A DNA stretch of 64,000 nt from Tenebrio molitor (GCF_963966145.1 NC_091046.1:7998001-8062000), one strand, 5' to 3'. Counted from the first letter of the stretch, positions 1 to 12,162 are shown. Notes: a model not told the origin generated them from the sequence alone. Program-made: numbers and translations.

Positions 1-35
1 TTTTTTTTTTTCGATTGCACGTTACTTTGTTACAG

Positions 36-124
36 GAAACAATCCCGAGGATTTTTTTCCGATTCATCAGGAAAATGAAGAAACTAAGCCAGACAGAACT
101 GAAATTGATATTGATGAAGAATGA
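36..124 (+). CDS. possible 3'-terminal exon of an unknown gene (upstream part outside window)
   Basis: A pyrimidine-rich tract ends in an AG at 34-35. It is followed by a frame, entered two bases into the exon, that encodes a strongly acidic tail ending in EIDIDEE before a TGA at 122-124. Such a tail would suit the C-terminus of an intracellular protein. A second overlapping frame (from about 75) encodes a repetitive Glu/Lys/Leu coiled-coil-like stretch, broken by one TAA at about 166-168 and continuing to about 291. That pattern resembles the coiled-coil tails of Myb/SANT-type transposon-derived proteins. Only one frame can be real and I cannot decide which. Everything upstream lies outside the window, so no function is proposed. 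Confidence 0.25.
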
Positions 125-790
125 ACTGGAAAAACAAAACCTATTGATGAAAAATGAACTGGAAAAATAAAACCAGAAACTGCAAGAATTAGAACAAAGA
201 ACGACCTATCTAGAAATGGGCCAAATTGCGAGTCTTTTCAAAGAGAAAATCAAGAAACACGTTTTTTTAGAAAACCAACAGGTGGAATTATAATATGTAG
301 TTCATATTTGTGTTTGTGGCAATAGGTGAGAATATATTACATATTTCAGTTCATAAATTATTTCAATTAGGACCGCTGGACTGTAGAAAGGTTAAGATTG
401 TTAATAATTTATAATGATTACTTTAATATCAACAATATTGGTAATTTACTGTTAAAGCAAAGAATGATTGGTTTTGAATAACTAATTTTTTAGGCTAATT
501 ATTAAAGAAAAAAATAAAAGGAGAGATTGGAAGATCTTCAATTGCTGTGGCATAATTTTTGTTTTTGTAATAATAACAAAGCTGTATTGCTTAAACTCAG
601 TCTAAGATCTACTATTCTCTTCTTTACATAGGCATGCTTTAGAGTTTAGACGGCCGTTAAACATGTCTTTTTTGTTGCATGTGTGAAATAATCACTTACA
701 AAAAAAACATTACTAAACCTTCAGATTCGCAAAGATAATTTTAAATATACATGTACATACAGTATGTTATTGAAATGCGTTAAGAAAATT
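125..790. other. gene-free spacer
   Basis: AT-rich DNA. Apart from the alternative coiled-coil frame that runs to about 291, I see no splice-supported coding sequence and no clear repeat. Confidence 0.5.
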
Positions 791-792
791 TA

Positions 793-2239
793 AACGGTGA
801 CAGAACTCATCAAAACAAATTGTGTAGGTACTTTTCTATTTACCATTTTTTCGAAAAATCTTTCTAAACCCAGATAAAATTTTAATTAGTTTGATCGTAA
901 ATTCTAGTACCCGCCAATGTCTCCCTGCGTACATTAAAAGCGAAAGAAGATAAAAACTTAGATAGTCAAGCAAAAACTAATTCTTTATTCCTAGTAAGTG
1001 AGAGTGACATTCAAGTTACGCACCACACTTGATCAAGGGCACTAACCTTCAAATTAAATGTTCGAAATGACGCCCCCCGTTATCGATGCACGCTTGTGCC
1101 CTTCGAGCCATAGCTTGAGTTCTCATCAACATGTCAGAATTTTATCGAATTGCCTCGGTGTCAACTGGAGTCTCATGCACAATCTGTTTTAAATGGTCCC
1201 ATAAAAAAAGTCACCAGGGTTTAAGTCCGGTGAACGAGCTGGCCATAAAACTGGTCCATTACGACCTATCCACCGATTTTCTAAATTAGCGTTCAACCAA
1301 TTTTTACCAGCTCGTGCACTGTGAGCGGGCGCTCTGTCATGTAAGTACCACATATCCCTCCGAACTTGTAACGGCACGTCATCCAAAAGGTCACTCAGCT
1401 CATTTTGTAAAAAATTTAAATATCCTTCACCATTTAAATGTGGAGGTAAGACATGTGGCCCGATCAAACGATTCCCAATTATACCTGCCCACACGTTAAT
1501 CGACAAAATGCAATTCGACGTGGTGGATCTTCTGGTTTTAAGTGTTGGATGCGTTGAAGATGATAAGGATGTAATCCGTAATCCTTGTTCGTGCAGCGTT
1601 CTCCAAATTGTGAAACTGGAAACACCCATTCGTAATGCAAGTCGTCGGCAACTAACATTCGATTCTTCCTCAACAGCTTGCAGAATTTCAGGCTCCAACG
1701 CTCCAAGTCCAAGACACGCCGAGATCTTGAACGGCCTCGATTTCGGTTGACAGGACTAAAAGTACCATAATCCCTTAAATGCTGGACAGCATTCACAAAG
1801 GTACGTGGAACGTGGACAGGGAACTTGGCGACCGGGAAATCTCTCCATGTACAAACGCTTGGCTGCACCAGCATTCGATAAAGCTTCCCCGTAGATCAGC
1901 ACCATGTCTGTTAACTCCGGATTAGCGTACTGCACCATTTTTGACGATAATTACGGGAAATTCACTTTCCAAAAAATTGTAAACACGGCCGCATGCAGGT
2001 GAAGGACGTGACTAAATTGTGTCAGTAAGTTTTTGCAAGACCTATCCGCCTGGGTTTTTGCCGTATTTACTTTTTTTGCGTTAACCTTTTTCGTACGAAG
2101 CCGCTGTTTTTCCACCGTGCCATCTATAAACGACTTGATGACACGGAATACGGTGAAAATAAATGTAAGTTTAAATTTGAGTTTTCGAAAAAATGGAAAA
2201 TAGAAAAGTAATTTGTTTTGATGAGTTCTATCACCGTTT
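793..2239 (-). mobile_element. mariner-like DNA transposon with long terminal inverted repeats, internally deleted
   Basis: The left end (about 793-860) and the right end (about 2183-2239) are inverted copies of each other. Both share the core ACGGTGAYAGAACTCATC, then a run matching AAAACAAATT, then TTTTCTATT and CCATTTTTTCGAAAA. The left copy has a short insertion (about 6 bases) after AAATT. The element is about 1.45 kb, the usual size of a mariner-like element. It carries one transposase relic on the minus strand. A TA precedes the left end at 791-792, but the right flank no longer shows a clean TA, so the target-site duplication has decayed. Both ends are present and the gene is dead, so this copy could only move if a related transposase acted on it. 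Confidence 0.85.
1049..1938 (-). pseudogene. mariner-like (DUF4817-type helix-turn-helix) transposase, frameshifted and missing part of the catalytic core
   Basis: On the minus strand the relic reads through at least three frames. At 1938-1756 there is a start MVQYANPELTDMVLIYGEA and an ERFPGR motif, typical of the DUF4817 helix-turn-helix. A second helix-turn-helix follows (ALRMGVSSFTIWRTLHEQG), then HLKPEDPPRRIAFC. Sequence then jumps directly to INVWAGIIGNRLIGP. In relatives about 60 residues separate these two blocks and they contain the first catalytic Asp (the LFTDEATF-like region), so that block is deleted. The remaining catalytic motifs are visible as WYLHDRAPAHSA and ARSPDLNPGDFF, about 36 residues apart. 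The C-terminus in yet another frame ends GGRHFEHLI followed by TGA at 1049-1051. With the first Asp lost and several frameshifts, it cannot encode an active enzyme. Confidence 0.85.
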
Positions 2240-3149
2240 CAATAACACGCTGTAGATGAACTTACGAATGAATCGTCAAACACCCAAACATCTTTTTCCT
2301 TGTAGATCGGTAAATGTGAAAAAAATCAAACTAATATGGTAAAAAATAGATTGTCTATAAGGCTATAAGAAATGATCTTTCCATTCACTTAACACAACGC
2401 TTGTGTTGTAGGTGAAATATTTCTTAGATAATTGCAACCTTAATTTAAATTAAAAACTGAACGCACCGAATACTAAGATGATTATTTTTAATTGTAAGTG
2501 CAAGTGCATAAGTATTAAGTACAAATTTAAGTACTGATCATAAAAATAAATATCCGAAGAAATAAATATTATTTTCTTGAAATTAATTTTTTGTTTAACT
2601 TTGAATTAAATACATATTCTAGTGTCGCAATGATTTTGCAACTTTTGATTTGTTCTAATATTTATTATCAATATAAATATTAAGAATGCTGTTGTTTGTG
2701 TAAACACAAAAAGATAAGAAGAGCAAATACTTCAGAACTTTCCTTTGAAAAACTTCTTACGCGCCAAGATTATAATTCGCGCCATTTTACAGCGCCACCG
2801 GCGGTCAACGTTCGAACTAAATAAAAATCAAAAAGACCAAAGCAATGATTTTACTGTTTATGTGGTTTGTGGTGGTACTATTTAATGGTGTGTAGAACGA
2901 TAGCGTACCGCGTGGTGCAAAAAATATTCTAGAATTATTTATAAATATTCCCCCATCCTATAAACGACAATAACGGAAGTGATGATAAGTAGACATATTC
3001 CTCTGCCGTGTGTTGCACTTTGAATTCCATCAATAACCCCTCTTGTTGTGTATATTCCTATAGAGAAGAGGATGACGATTTAATAGTGTTGGTGGCGCAC
3101 AACAAACACACAAGTTCCATAATTATAATGGAATGAACCATTTGCGTGT
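2240..3149. other. spacer and probable promoter/5' UTR region of the NVL gene
   Basis: The first 500 bases are AT-rich and featureless. From about 2760 the base composition changes and GCGCC/CGCC motifs appear, as expected for a TATA-less housekeeping promoter just upstream of the NVL start. No other gene is seen. Confidence 0.45.
2776..2783 (+). promoter_or_regulatory. E2F-like site upstream of NVL
   Basis: TTCGCGCC followed by ATTTT matches the E2F consensus core (TTSGCGC) and lies about 370 bases before the NVL start codon. E2F control of ribosome-biogenesis genes is established in animals. Its role here is inferred from the motif and position alone. Confidence 0.3.
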
Positions 3150-6100
3150 ATGATGGGAAAAATCAACAATAAGAGTGGAGTTGAAATAATCCCCTTGAAT
3201 GAGGTAAACTACAGAAATAATCGTACTAGTGTGGGTGCAAATAGTGTGGATCAGCGGCTGAAGATGGACAGGTTGCCCTACATGTCAGACCCGACGATTG
3301 TGCCCCGGGTACAAAAGGTAATGCTGTTTGCAGTAGTCATCGTTTGGTCGACACACTTGCAACAATCAAGTGTGCTGAGACTTCATTGTAGTTGTCAAAA
3401 TTGTCATTTGTCACGAAATCTGTCAAACCAAGACAAAACTGTAAAATAATGCGGTATGTGTTGTTGCATTGCAGTACTTGGAGTCCAATGTGGACAAGAC
3501 TTTTGTCGACATCAATGTAATGTCAGATGACCTCCAGAGGAGTTACCGCGAATACGGCCGTCTCAAGCGCAACGCTTTCAGAGCTTCTGTCAAGAAAGCG
3601 TATTCCATCGTGTTGCAAAGCTACGGTTTGGAGGAACAAGACAACACCACCAGCGAGGACGAAGAAGACACCGACGAGAGCGTCCCTGAAGAGGGAGCCA
3701 CTTTTGTAAGTAGACCATTGGAGTCAGCCTGCCTTGAAGTAAATTTCTTTTAGCACAACAATTCATTAAACAACCAATTGGTAAATTTGTACAGTAGACC
3801 GCAATTACCTAAACAAATTGATGAAAATGAACTGATTGACATCAGCAGCGATGATTCAGAGGCGACGGTACAAACGTACAACAACGACAAATCCAGTAAT
3901 GGACCGTCGACGTCTCAAAATAAAGAACCTCAACCCGTCGCGACTTACCAGAATAGCACCGCCAGTAAAAAAGTGGCTGAGAGTAACAAGGACCGCTATC
4001 AGTATTTCGGTAAGAAACGGAAAAGCGACGTCGCGGGTCTCCCGTACCAGAGCACGCCGAAGAAGAAGAAGTCGCTGGCGACGCTGCAGGAGCCGTCGGT
4101 GTCGTTCAAAGATATCGGAGGTATGGATAAGATTCTCGAGGATGTGTGTAAATTGTTGATACACGTGCGCCATCCGGAGGTGTACCGTCAGATTGGTATT
4201 TCACCACCTAGGGGATTTCTTCTGCACGGTCCTCCCGGTTGCGGAAAAACTTTACTCGCCAATGCTATCGCAGGGGTATTGGGTCGTATTTTTGGACGAC
4301 TCAGTCACTAACAATTTTTATTGAAGGAAATTGGAGTACCTCTGTTGAAAGTGGCGGCGCCAGAACTGGTAGCCGGGGTCTCGGGGGAGAGCGAGGAGAG
4401 GATCCGCGAGTTGTTCGAAAGGGCGGTGTGCTCCACGCCTTGTATTTTATTCATTGATGAAATCGACGCCATCACACCAAACAGACAAAACGTACAGAAA
4501 GAGATGGAGAGACGTATTGTTGCTCAATTGCTCAGTTGCCTTGATGGTACTGTCGATATTTACTCGTCTTTTGTTCTTTACAAAATAAAATTTTGCAGAT
4601 TTAAGCCAGAACGAATGTGGTGACAGGGTGTTAGTTATTGGTGCTACGAATCGCCCCGACGCCATCGACCCAGCTTTGAGGAGGGCAGGTCGATTTGATC
4701 GGGAAATTTGCCTTGGAATACCCAACGTCGAAGCGAGAGTTCAAATTTTGAAAGTTTTGACGTCGAAGTTAAAGTTGAGCGAAGAATTTGACTACGAGAC
4801 TTTGGCGAAGCACACTCCAGGGTTCGTTGGGGCGGATTTGATGTCGCTGACGAGGGAAGCTGCAATGGCCGCCGTGAACAGGTAAACGTGGTGGAATAAG
4901 TTTTAAAAATGATGTTTTATGCAAAATTTGCAGAATGTTGAATAAGCTCAAGGAGCAGCACAAGTTGGCACAATTGGTGGCGGCCCAAAAGGCGCTCGAG
5001 GAAAAACGCAAACAAGAAGAGGCCAAAGAAGCTGCTGAAGTCAATAAAAGCGATCCGGAAATTATCGTAGACGATGAGAAAATTGACGTGACGGGGGTGT
5101 CCCCCAAAGAGACTCCAATAGTTGTTATCGACGAAGAAATAAAAGCTCCTGTTGAAGCTCCCGCTAGCGAAGGGGCCGTCAACGGGCACTTACCCAAGGA
5201 GGAGAAAACTTACTCTGAGCCAATCAGCGAGGAGCCTATGCCAGTCGACGTAATAAAACAAAGCAGTCCGCTGAAAGACTTGATGATGTGGCTTCACGAT
5301 CGGTCGCCTCTGACAGGCGAAGAACTGTCGTCGTTGTGTATCTTAATGGATGACTTCAAACAGGCTTTAAAGTGCGTCCAACCCTCAGCTAAGAGGGAAG
5401 GTTTTGCCTCTGTGCCTGACGTCAGTTGGGACGATGTGGGGTCGCTCACTTCAGTCAGAGAGGAATTACAAATGGCCATATTGGTAAATGCAATTTTTCC
5501 GTGATAAATCTGTGATGACGGTTGACTTCTTGTAGGCACCAATAAGGCATATCCATCATTTCAAAGAGTTAGGTTTAACGACACCGACCGGTGTGCTTCT
5601 TTGTGGCCCGCCAGGTTGCGGCAAAACCCTAATCGCCAAAGCTATGGCCAACGAAGCTGGAATTAATTTTATTTCGGTTAAAGGACCAGAATTACTGAAT
5701 ATGGTACCGACGTACTTGCAATTTTTCGATTGATTTGTAATTTTGCAATTTGTAGTACGTTGGCGAGAGTGAAAGGGCTGTTCGTGTTTGTTTCGAAAGG
5801 GCGAGGAATTCTGCCCCTTGTGTCATATTTTTCGACGAGTTGGACGCCCTGTGCCCCAAGAGGTCTGACAGTAGAGAGGTATACACTTATGTTTGTTAAA
5901 TAAATTTGCACCTCGGAGTTATTTATTTATTGATCTCATTTACACAATCGAAAAAACCAGATGAACCCGGTTGTTAGTTATTTTGTTTGGAATAATAATT
6001 TTGCGTTAAAAATACAGTTTTATCTCAGATAAGCGCAACGCAGTTTTTTTTTTTTTGTTCAACAGCTGCAATAGTCACAACTCTAAAAATCACCTTTTGA

Positions 6101-6829
6101 GATAATAGTATATCATTCAATGAGCGGATAATGATGGCTCTTACTAGAAACTGTTTTTACTAGAAACTGTTGCTTTTTCAACGTCAGGTTATTTTGTTTG
6201 GTGTCAGGGTGGAGCCACGATGCGCGTGGTCAACCAGATGCTGACCGAAATGGACGGAGTCCAGGAAAGACAAGGCGTCTACCTTCTGGCAGCGAGTAAC
6301 AGACCTGACATAATAGATCCGGCCGTGTTGAGACCCGGACGTTTTGACAAAATTTTATTCGTCGGACTGCCGACAGCAAGCGACAGGATTGAGATTCTGC
6401 GGGCGATCACCAAGGTAAAATCGCCGTTTTGTTCTCGTGGAAACGAAAAGAAAATTCGATTTTCCAGAACGGAACTAGGCCCCGCTTAGCCTCCGACGTC
6501 GATCTCGACATCATCGCCACGTCGGAGCAGTGCCAAGGCTACACAGGGGCGGACTTGGCGGCTCTCGTCAAAGAAGCGGGAATCGTCGCCCTAAAGGAGT
6601 TCATGTTGTGTGGCGACACTCAGAAGGCGTTGGTAGTCAACATGGAACACTTCAAGAGAGCCATCGCAAAAATTAGACCGTCTGTGCCTGAGAAGGTACT
6701 CCACACGCTCGTGTGACGTACGCGGTATTTTAATTTTTGTCGTTTCAGGATCAAAAACACTACGAAAAACTGCGCAAGATGTACGCGGCCGTTCCTGAAA
6801 GCGAAGTCGAGGAAATGGAATATTCTTAA
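3150..6829 (+). CDS. NVL: nuclear valosin-containing protein-like ATPase (NVL), 11 exons, 926 aa
   Basis: This is a type II AAA ATPase. The family (NVL in animals, Rix7 in yeast) strips assembly factors from pre-60S particles in the nucleolus. Exons, all GT-AG: 3150-3317, 3475-3705, 3754-4275, 4327-4546, 4599-4881, 4934-5483, 5536-5703, 5756-5878, 6208-6414, 6468-6695, 6749-6829. Joined reading gives 926 residues, near the roughly 850 of vertebrate NVL. The N-terminal nucleolar helical domain is recognisable (YLESNVDKTFVDINVMSDD...YGRLKRNAFR, from about 57), followed by an acidic stretch and basic nuclear signals (KKRKSD, PKKKKS). The first AAA module has Walker A GPPGCGKT at 292-299 and Walker B FIDEIDA with D351/E352. 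A coiled-coil, acidic linker follows (about 475-590). The second module has Walker A at 682-689 and Walker B FFDELDA with D741/E742. All catalytic motifs are intact in both modules. The conserved start may be a downstream in-frame ATG (3264 or 3282) rather than 3150, since human NVL aligns only from MSDPTIVPRVQK on. Confidence 0.95.
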
Positions 6830-7460
6830 TCACAGTATTTTGTGAAGCTGTATAAGTCTTGTTTATGGTACCTGTAATTAGCGAACACCTTTGTACAGGT
6901 CGTTGGCTTATACCGAGTCTCGAATTTTGAACTTTAGTATCGGCGTTGTACAGATTTTGTTCGTATTTAACGTGTTTTCGGTACTAAGGTTTTAGGTTCA
7001 GCCAGAGGGTTTCCCCCCGTAGCGTTAATTTTATGTCAGATTGTACAAGTATATTTTTTCTATTCTAGGTTGCAACTACCATTGTTACAGAGAAGTGAAT
7101 AGCATTAACCGTACACGTTCGTTATAAATGCATATTTTGTATCTATTAAAACATCTCGTGTCGAATGTGAAGCCTTATATTTATGTTATTTATTCGATCG
7201 CGTGCTGTGTTTGACATCGAGGCAAGGGTCGTTCCCGTAAAGTAAGCACGCAGCGGTGGTAGTTACTAGTTTGATAAACTATTAATTATGAAGTGTTTTT
7301 ACGTTTTACGCAAATTGTATTTTTATATTTCGTCGTAAATTTTTAAACAATGTTCTTGGTATATACTGTCTAAGGGTGTCACTGCTAAAAGTTGTGCAAA
7401 AATAGTTGTAAAAAATTATAAAGAAAATAATGCATCATAAGATTAATAAAATAAAAATTC
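6830..7460 (+). other. NVL 3' UTR with polyadenylation signals
   Basis: Non-coding sequence follows the stop codon. ATTAAA occurs near 7144 and AATAAA at 7445-7450, after which the sequence becomes simple AT-rich DNA. Either signal could end the transcript. Confidence 0.5.
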
Positions 7461-7672
7461 ATATTTGTTGTATGTTGAATTTCAATATTTAAAAAATTCG
7501 TTCATTCGAAAATGATTCTTATCGAGAAATCCACGCTCGACACAGCGTTTATAATTCACAGCGCTGGACGAGTGTGAGGTCGTGTTTTTCCTTTTCTGAG
7601 CAAGTGTAAGCCCGAAATCAAATATCTAGTATTTGAATCAGTAATATTTTTAATGGAAGTGAGTTGTAGATA

Positions 7673-7922
7673 TAAGTTGCTTCCCATTTACACAAAAACT
7701 CAGTAAATTTTCAGTTGTGACGTCATAACTCATTTAATGACGCGTTCCTTTAAGTTAAGTGAGTTTTCTCACATCATCTGCACCGCTTCCAGACCGTGTG
7801 CTTTAGTGAGACTTGTTTACTCACATTGTTTACGCATTGGATGCGCGGCCCTTTACAAAGTGAACAATGACGTCATTATGTGAGTGCTGTGCTCATCTCA
7901 GTTGCAAATGGGAAGCGACTAT
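7673..7922. mobile_element. MITE, about 250 bp
   Basis: The left end TATAAGTTGCTTCCCATTT is the reverse complement of the right end AAATGGGAAGCGACTATA with two mismatches. Inside, TGACGTCAT also appears in inverted arrangement (about 7720 and 7870). There is no coding capacity. It is flanked by TATA on both sides. Confidence 0.75.
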
Positions 7923-9192
7923 AGTTTTGAAGCGGATCTAAAGCTCCAAAGTCAAAACTATTAACTGTATAATTTTCTGCAAGAGGGTTGATTGTGGAAC
8001 ATATCGAACTATAGCATTTAGTAGATTAGTCCCAAGAGCGAATCGTTCAGTTGACATCATTAATTATTAAGGGTTGGAATAAACATTTTCTTGTAAAAGA
8101 CTGACTGACGACATAAGCAATGTATGTGCTATGCACGTTTTTCAGCTTAAGTAGAAGCTGACCAAAATAACTACACTTAAGACCTTAAAATTTCTGTACA
8201 TTTTACTTTAAATAATTCGATGTATATACGTTTTTGGACGGTTCATTTTTCTGTAATGAATTATAATTATATAACGAATTTGGAAAATCTCTGTGTATTA
8301 TATTTATTGGAGAAACTAAAACAAAAATGCACACAGACAGGTTTTTGTAATATAAATGTACAGTTCTTTTCAGAATAACTGAATCACGAGCAATATTCAA
8401 TCCAGGAAACAGTTTTGTTGTAATTTTTTATTTTCAATTGTTCTACTCTGCTGTACTAGTGAACGAATGCTTTTTTGACCCCTATAATCACATATATTAG
8501 TTACAATTGTTTTATGGAAATGATAACGTTAGAATAGAAATGAACCGAGATTGTTTCAGTCACCCATTTAAAAATTTGAGAATGTATTAGGGGAAACTTG
8601 GGGAAATTAACGGATTTTGTAATATATTTTTGTTACAATAAACAATAATTAGTCTCTGACAGACCAGACGTAATTTTAATGTTTTAATCCCAGAATCTAA
8701 TGCAAATTTTTAGTTCTGTGTAACCTGCGGATGGTGTATTATTCGGTTGTGTTTATATAATGCCTTTTTTCCCCAGAGTGCTGCGCAATATACTGTAAAA
8801 TAAGACTAAATCTGCATTGAACGGATTTCTACCGTGTTCACAATTTTCAGCGTTTTTATTGTAGCGTTACGTTTTCATTACTTTTATTTTGTAATCCGAT
8901 GATTGATGAATGCGTTGGGCGCATCCAAACGTGCACAAAAATTGGATTAACTACTTCCATTTGGAGTAGGTGGCCGACAAATGTATAAACTTATAATGTA
9001 ATTATTTCAAACGTGCCACAATTTGCTTATTAAAAACTGCCGAATAATTATTTAAATAAATATTTGTTATTTATAGATGTGTCAGAATTTACGTCGAAAC
9101 ACGGCTTTATTTATAGACGATGGCATTACCACACACAGTTCGCAAGTTCCGTTAACATAAGCTAATAAGTAATAATTGGATTCGCTTGGTAG
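7923..9192. other. gene-free AT-rich spacer
   Basis: I see no convincing exon, RNA gene or inverted-repeat element. Short open frames lack codon bias or splice sites. If the exon at 9193 is real, upstream exons should lie here or further away, but none is evident. Confidence 0.4.
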
Positions 9193-9413
9193 GGCAAATA
9201 ATTGTACGACTACGTGGGACCAATAGGACGTTATTACCTACAGACGATGAATTTCCCATGACAGATGACGTATTTCGGCACTGTTCTCTGAAGATGGATG
9301 AGATGCAAATAGATAATGTAATTTATTTCGTATTTGATATACTGGGTAATAGAAGAAAGAATAGGAAAAGTTCGGGCTCTACCGAACGACAAAATTCAAA
9401 AAACAAGAAATGA
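9193..9413 (+). CDS. possible 3'-terminal exon or gene fragment of unknown identity
   Basis: A possible acceptor (CTTGGTAG at 9185-9192) is followed by an open frame of 72 codons that ends in TGA at 9411-9413. The translated block looks protein-like: a basic start (QIIVRLRGTNRTLLPTDDE), a mixed middle (MDEMQIDNVIYFVFDI) and a basic, Ser-rich tail (GNRRKNRKSSGSTERQ). I do not recognise the family. No ATG-initiated version covers the whole block and no upstream exon is visible, so it may be a terminal exon of a gene spread over AT-rich DNA or a retrotransposed fragment. Comparison with relatives would decide. Confidence 0.3.
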
Positions 9414-9934
9414 AAATACAAAACTTGTAAAACTCTTGTCATCTTCATTTTGTTTTTATTAGCGCAGTGTCTGCACATTACAGTGGAAGTTTTTTAAGTG
9501 GAAAGAGGTGGTGGTGGTGCTGGTGGTAAAGTGACAATAATTTTGGGGTAAATTTATTAAACGTAAAAGAAAAAAAAGTCTTGTAGTGAGTGGTCAAAAA
9601 GAAAACAAAGCAAGAGTGCTACCTCATCTTTTGTTTAATCGAAAAGTTCGTCAGATTCCTGATACGCAAATGTGTACTTGCTATGCATAGTCGTTTTATT
9701 GGTTGCCTACCTCTCAAAAAATCTATTAATTGATATACAAAAATCCCAAAAATGGCGTACTAACGGTGCACTACGGTGTAGAAGAGATTACCGTAAACGT
9801 CAGAAAAATGTTAAAAAAATTCTATTGGACTTATTTGCTGATTTGGCGGTCTTTGAAAGTGGCACTTAACATGTCAATTATTTTGAAATATATGTATGAA
9901 ATTGTCATGGCAGCTACCTCTCATCGTACATATA

Positions 9935-10315
9935 GAGGATGATTCATCTTTTACCGCCGGTGGCAAAATTGACCTTAAAAATTATGATTTCACTTTCATA
10001 TTTTGCAGACCGAATTTATTATCCATAAGGCACATAATATCAAAAAATGAAATTTATAAGTTAATTTCGTCAAATTTTGCCATTTTCTCAATTAGGTATT
10101 AATTGTTTAATTTATTCAACCTTGTAGCATATGCACACTCAGGTATTTTCACATGTTAATTTATGTTAATTTTACCATGTTAAATTAATTTTAGCGTTTT
10201 TTATAAATATCTGGTCAAAGTAAATTTTTCGACAAATGAACTCTGTAAATTTTATAAATTTTTCTCAATTCTTAAGGGTCATTTTGCCACCGGCGGTAAA
10301 AGATGAATCCCCCTG
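9935..10315. mobile_element. MITE, 381 bp, nested in a larger element
   Basis: The terminal inverted repeats share GATTCATCTTTTACCGCCGG followed by TGGCAAAA, ending near GACC. The left terminus starts GAGGATGATTC and the inverted right terminus starts CAGGGGGATTC, each next to TATA. There is no open frame. Confidence 0.8.
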
Positions 10316-10427
10316 TATATCACAAAGTACAAGATCACTCACTACCAATATCTAATCTTGCATAATAGAAAATTTAGAAGCTTTGGAAATCGAAAAAATT
10401 ATTTTAAATCCACTACGGTAACATTTC

Positions 10428-10633
10428 AAGGTATTGATGTACGAATATATCTTTGTTTACATACTCGAAATGTTTTGGATATGGATTGTCAAACTCAAGG
10501 TCGCTTAAAACTTATGATTGAACTGTACATTAGTGAGATCTGTCATAAATTCCAGTAACCTTATTGACGCGCCTAGTTACTTTTGCTGGTAGTGCCAACT
10601 TAACGACAAGTCCCCAATCCATATCTATAACGT
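10428..10633 (+). repeat. dispersed repeat family 1, copy 1
   Basis: About 205 bases align in direct orientation with 47968-48175. The best block includes GGATTGTCAAACTCAAGGTC and GTTACTTTTGCTGGTAG followed by GCCAACTTAACGACAAG. Indels suggest old copies. I see no terminal inverted repeats and no coding frame, so the class is unknown. Confidence 0.7.
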
Positions 10634-10650
10634 TCCGACTGTAGCCTTTT

Positions 10651-10716
10651 TTTTTTTTTTAATTTCGCCCTGGGTCGGAATTGAACCCGCGACCGAAACG
10701 GACTCCCTTAGGCTAT
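10651..10716 (-). repeat. tRNA-derived fragment, probable SINE remnant
   Basis: The minus strand contains an RNA polymerase III B-box-like GGTTCAATTCC (10677-10687) inside CGCGGGTTCAATTCCGACCC, followed by GGGCG and an A-run (the plus-strand T-run at about 10647-10660). No matching A box or cloverleaf is found, and the T-arm stem is imperfect. This argues against a working tRNA gene and for a short SINE tail or tRNA pseudogene. Confidence 0.35.
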
Positions 10717-11045
10717 ATTATACTATATATATATACATATATATTATATTATATTATACTCATGTCATATCGTGAGGAAATTCCTTAACATTGACACAGA
10801 ACATAATACACAACAAAGTCAAAATGAGGAGGCGAGACGCCGGTAATTAAGTTGATAAGCACTGCACTATTACTTGATAGTAATATCCGTAATAGTGTAT
10901 GCACTCCGGCAAAATTGCCGTGCCGCCGGTGGCGGAGGGATTGATTTTTTTGTCGGAAACATTTTTTCCATATTTTTTTCATGTATATTAAAACATCCTC
11001 GATAAGGTAGTAAGCAGTTTGTACGCCATTTTTGGGACACCTGTA

Positions 11046-12160
11046 TAATTAACGTTTTATCTTCAATGGTAAAACCGTAGAGGGGGTAAAACCCATTTTA
11101 CCACATATTCTGGGATAATTGTTGCTTACAATTACAGTAGACATCCGTAAACTGCCGAAATCGAAAACTTTTTTTCAAGGTTAACAACACCGTTGCTTTG
11201 AAATTAACGTTTATTTGACATTTCCACGAAAAATCTGCTTACCAGTGGAGTCGGGTTGGGGAATAAAGCTGATAAATTACCCATTCTTACAAATGTAAAA
11301 TGTTGCTCTTGTTTATTTTATACATTTTCTCCATTATCAGATAATAATAATAAAATGCACAATTGTAATTCGAACGTCTAAAATTCATGAGGTATTATTT
11401 ATTATAAAGTAGCGCTTGAGACCACAAATTATCTACGCCCATGCATTGAACGCTTATTTGCATAGAATTCCGCTACGACATGACATATAATTTGCAACGC
11501 CTTTTCTGATTTGTTTTATTTTTGATCATTTTGTATTTGACAAATAGGTTAGGCCTACTATTGCGGACACAGAATCTTGGACGATTTGTCATTCGATTGA
11601 CATAAAAATGTATGTATGTGCAACTAACCTCACTTTCGATTTTTGAAATTTGTATCATACCTACTGACATGCCAAAAATAAACTTTCAAATGTCAAATAG
11701 TTTCAAACGTCAATCATAATGACAATAAAGCGTGGCTTACATTGACATTTTTTGAAGTGACATCAATTTGACGTCTAAAATTCCGTGTCGGCAACTCTAC
11801 CTACTGATGATGAGAATCTTTTACCTACTTGTGTAAAAATTCGCTAGAAAAGCTGGATGTTCAAGAAACAATGATGAAATGAAGAATAAGCTGGATTTGG
11901 GAATTATCTTGAGGTCCTGCATTTCACGAAACCTTTGAAAAGTTTTGGACTGTTCAAAGGCGATAGTAATCGCTGCAAAATTGTTAACGATCTAGAAATT
12001 TATCTGGCTGAAAATAGTCGGTAGTCCATCTAAACTAACCGAAATTATAGATTTGTATCAAAATATTTATTAACTATATTATGTATATTTATAAATTCTG
12101 AAATAAACTGGAAAAAAATGTGTGGATTTTTATTTCCTCTAAAAAGAAAAAACTAGTAGG
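11046..12160. other. gene-free spacer
   Basis: AT-rich, with an (ATA)n stretch near 11340. Open frames here are short and unsupported. Confidence 0.4.
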
Positions 12161-12162
12161 TA

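Larger units (their letters stand above)
9738..11043. mobile_element. probable 1.3-kb inverted-repeat element, interrupted by a nested MITE
   Basis: The left end (TACAAAAATCCCAAAAATGG then CGTAC) and the inverted right end (TACAGGTGTCCCAAAAATGG then CGTAC) share CCCAAAAATGGCGTAC exactly, next to TA on both sides. This type of terminus is common on insect Tc1/mariner-like elements. The interior holds a complete younger MITE (9935-10315), a copy of a dispersed repeat (10428-10633) and a tRNA-like fragment. No transposase can be read. The pairing rests on about 27 bases, so two separate solo ends are an alternative. Confidence 0.5.

Noticed and set aside
3836..4173. Arg-rich open frames on both strands inside NVL exon 3
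   Set aside because: They are shadows of the NVL reading frame, which has clear homology and splice sites.
10651..10716. Functional tRNA gene
   Set aside because: There is only a B-box-like segment; no A box, cloverleaf or matching acceptor stem is visible.
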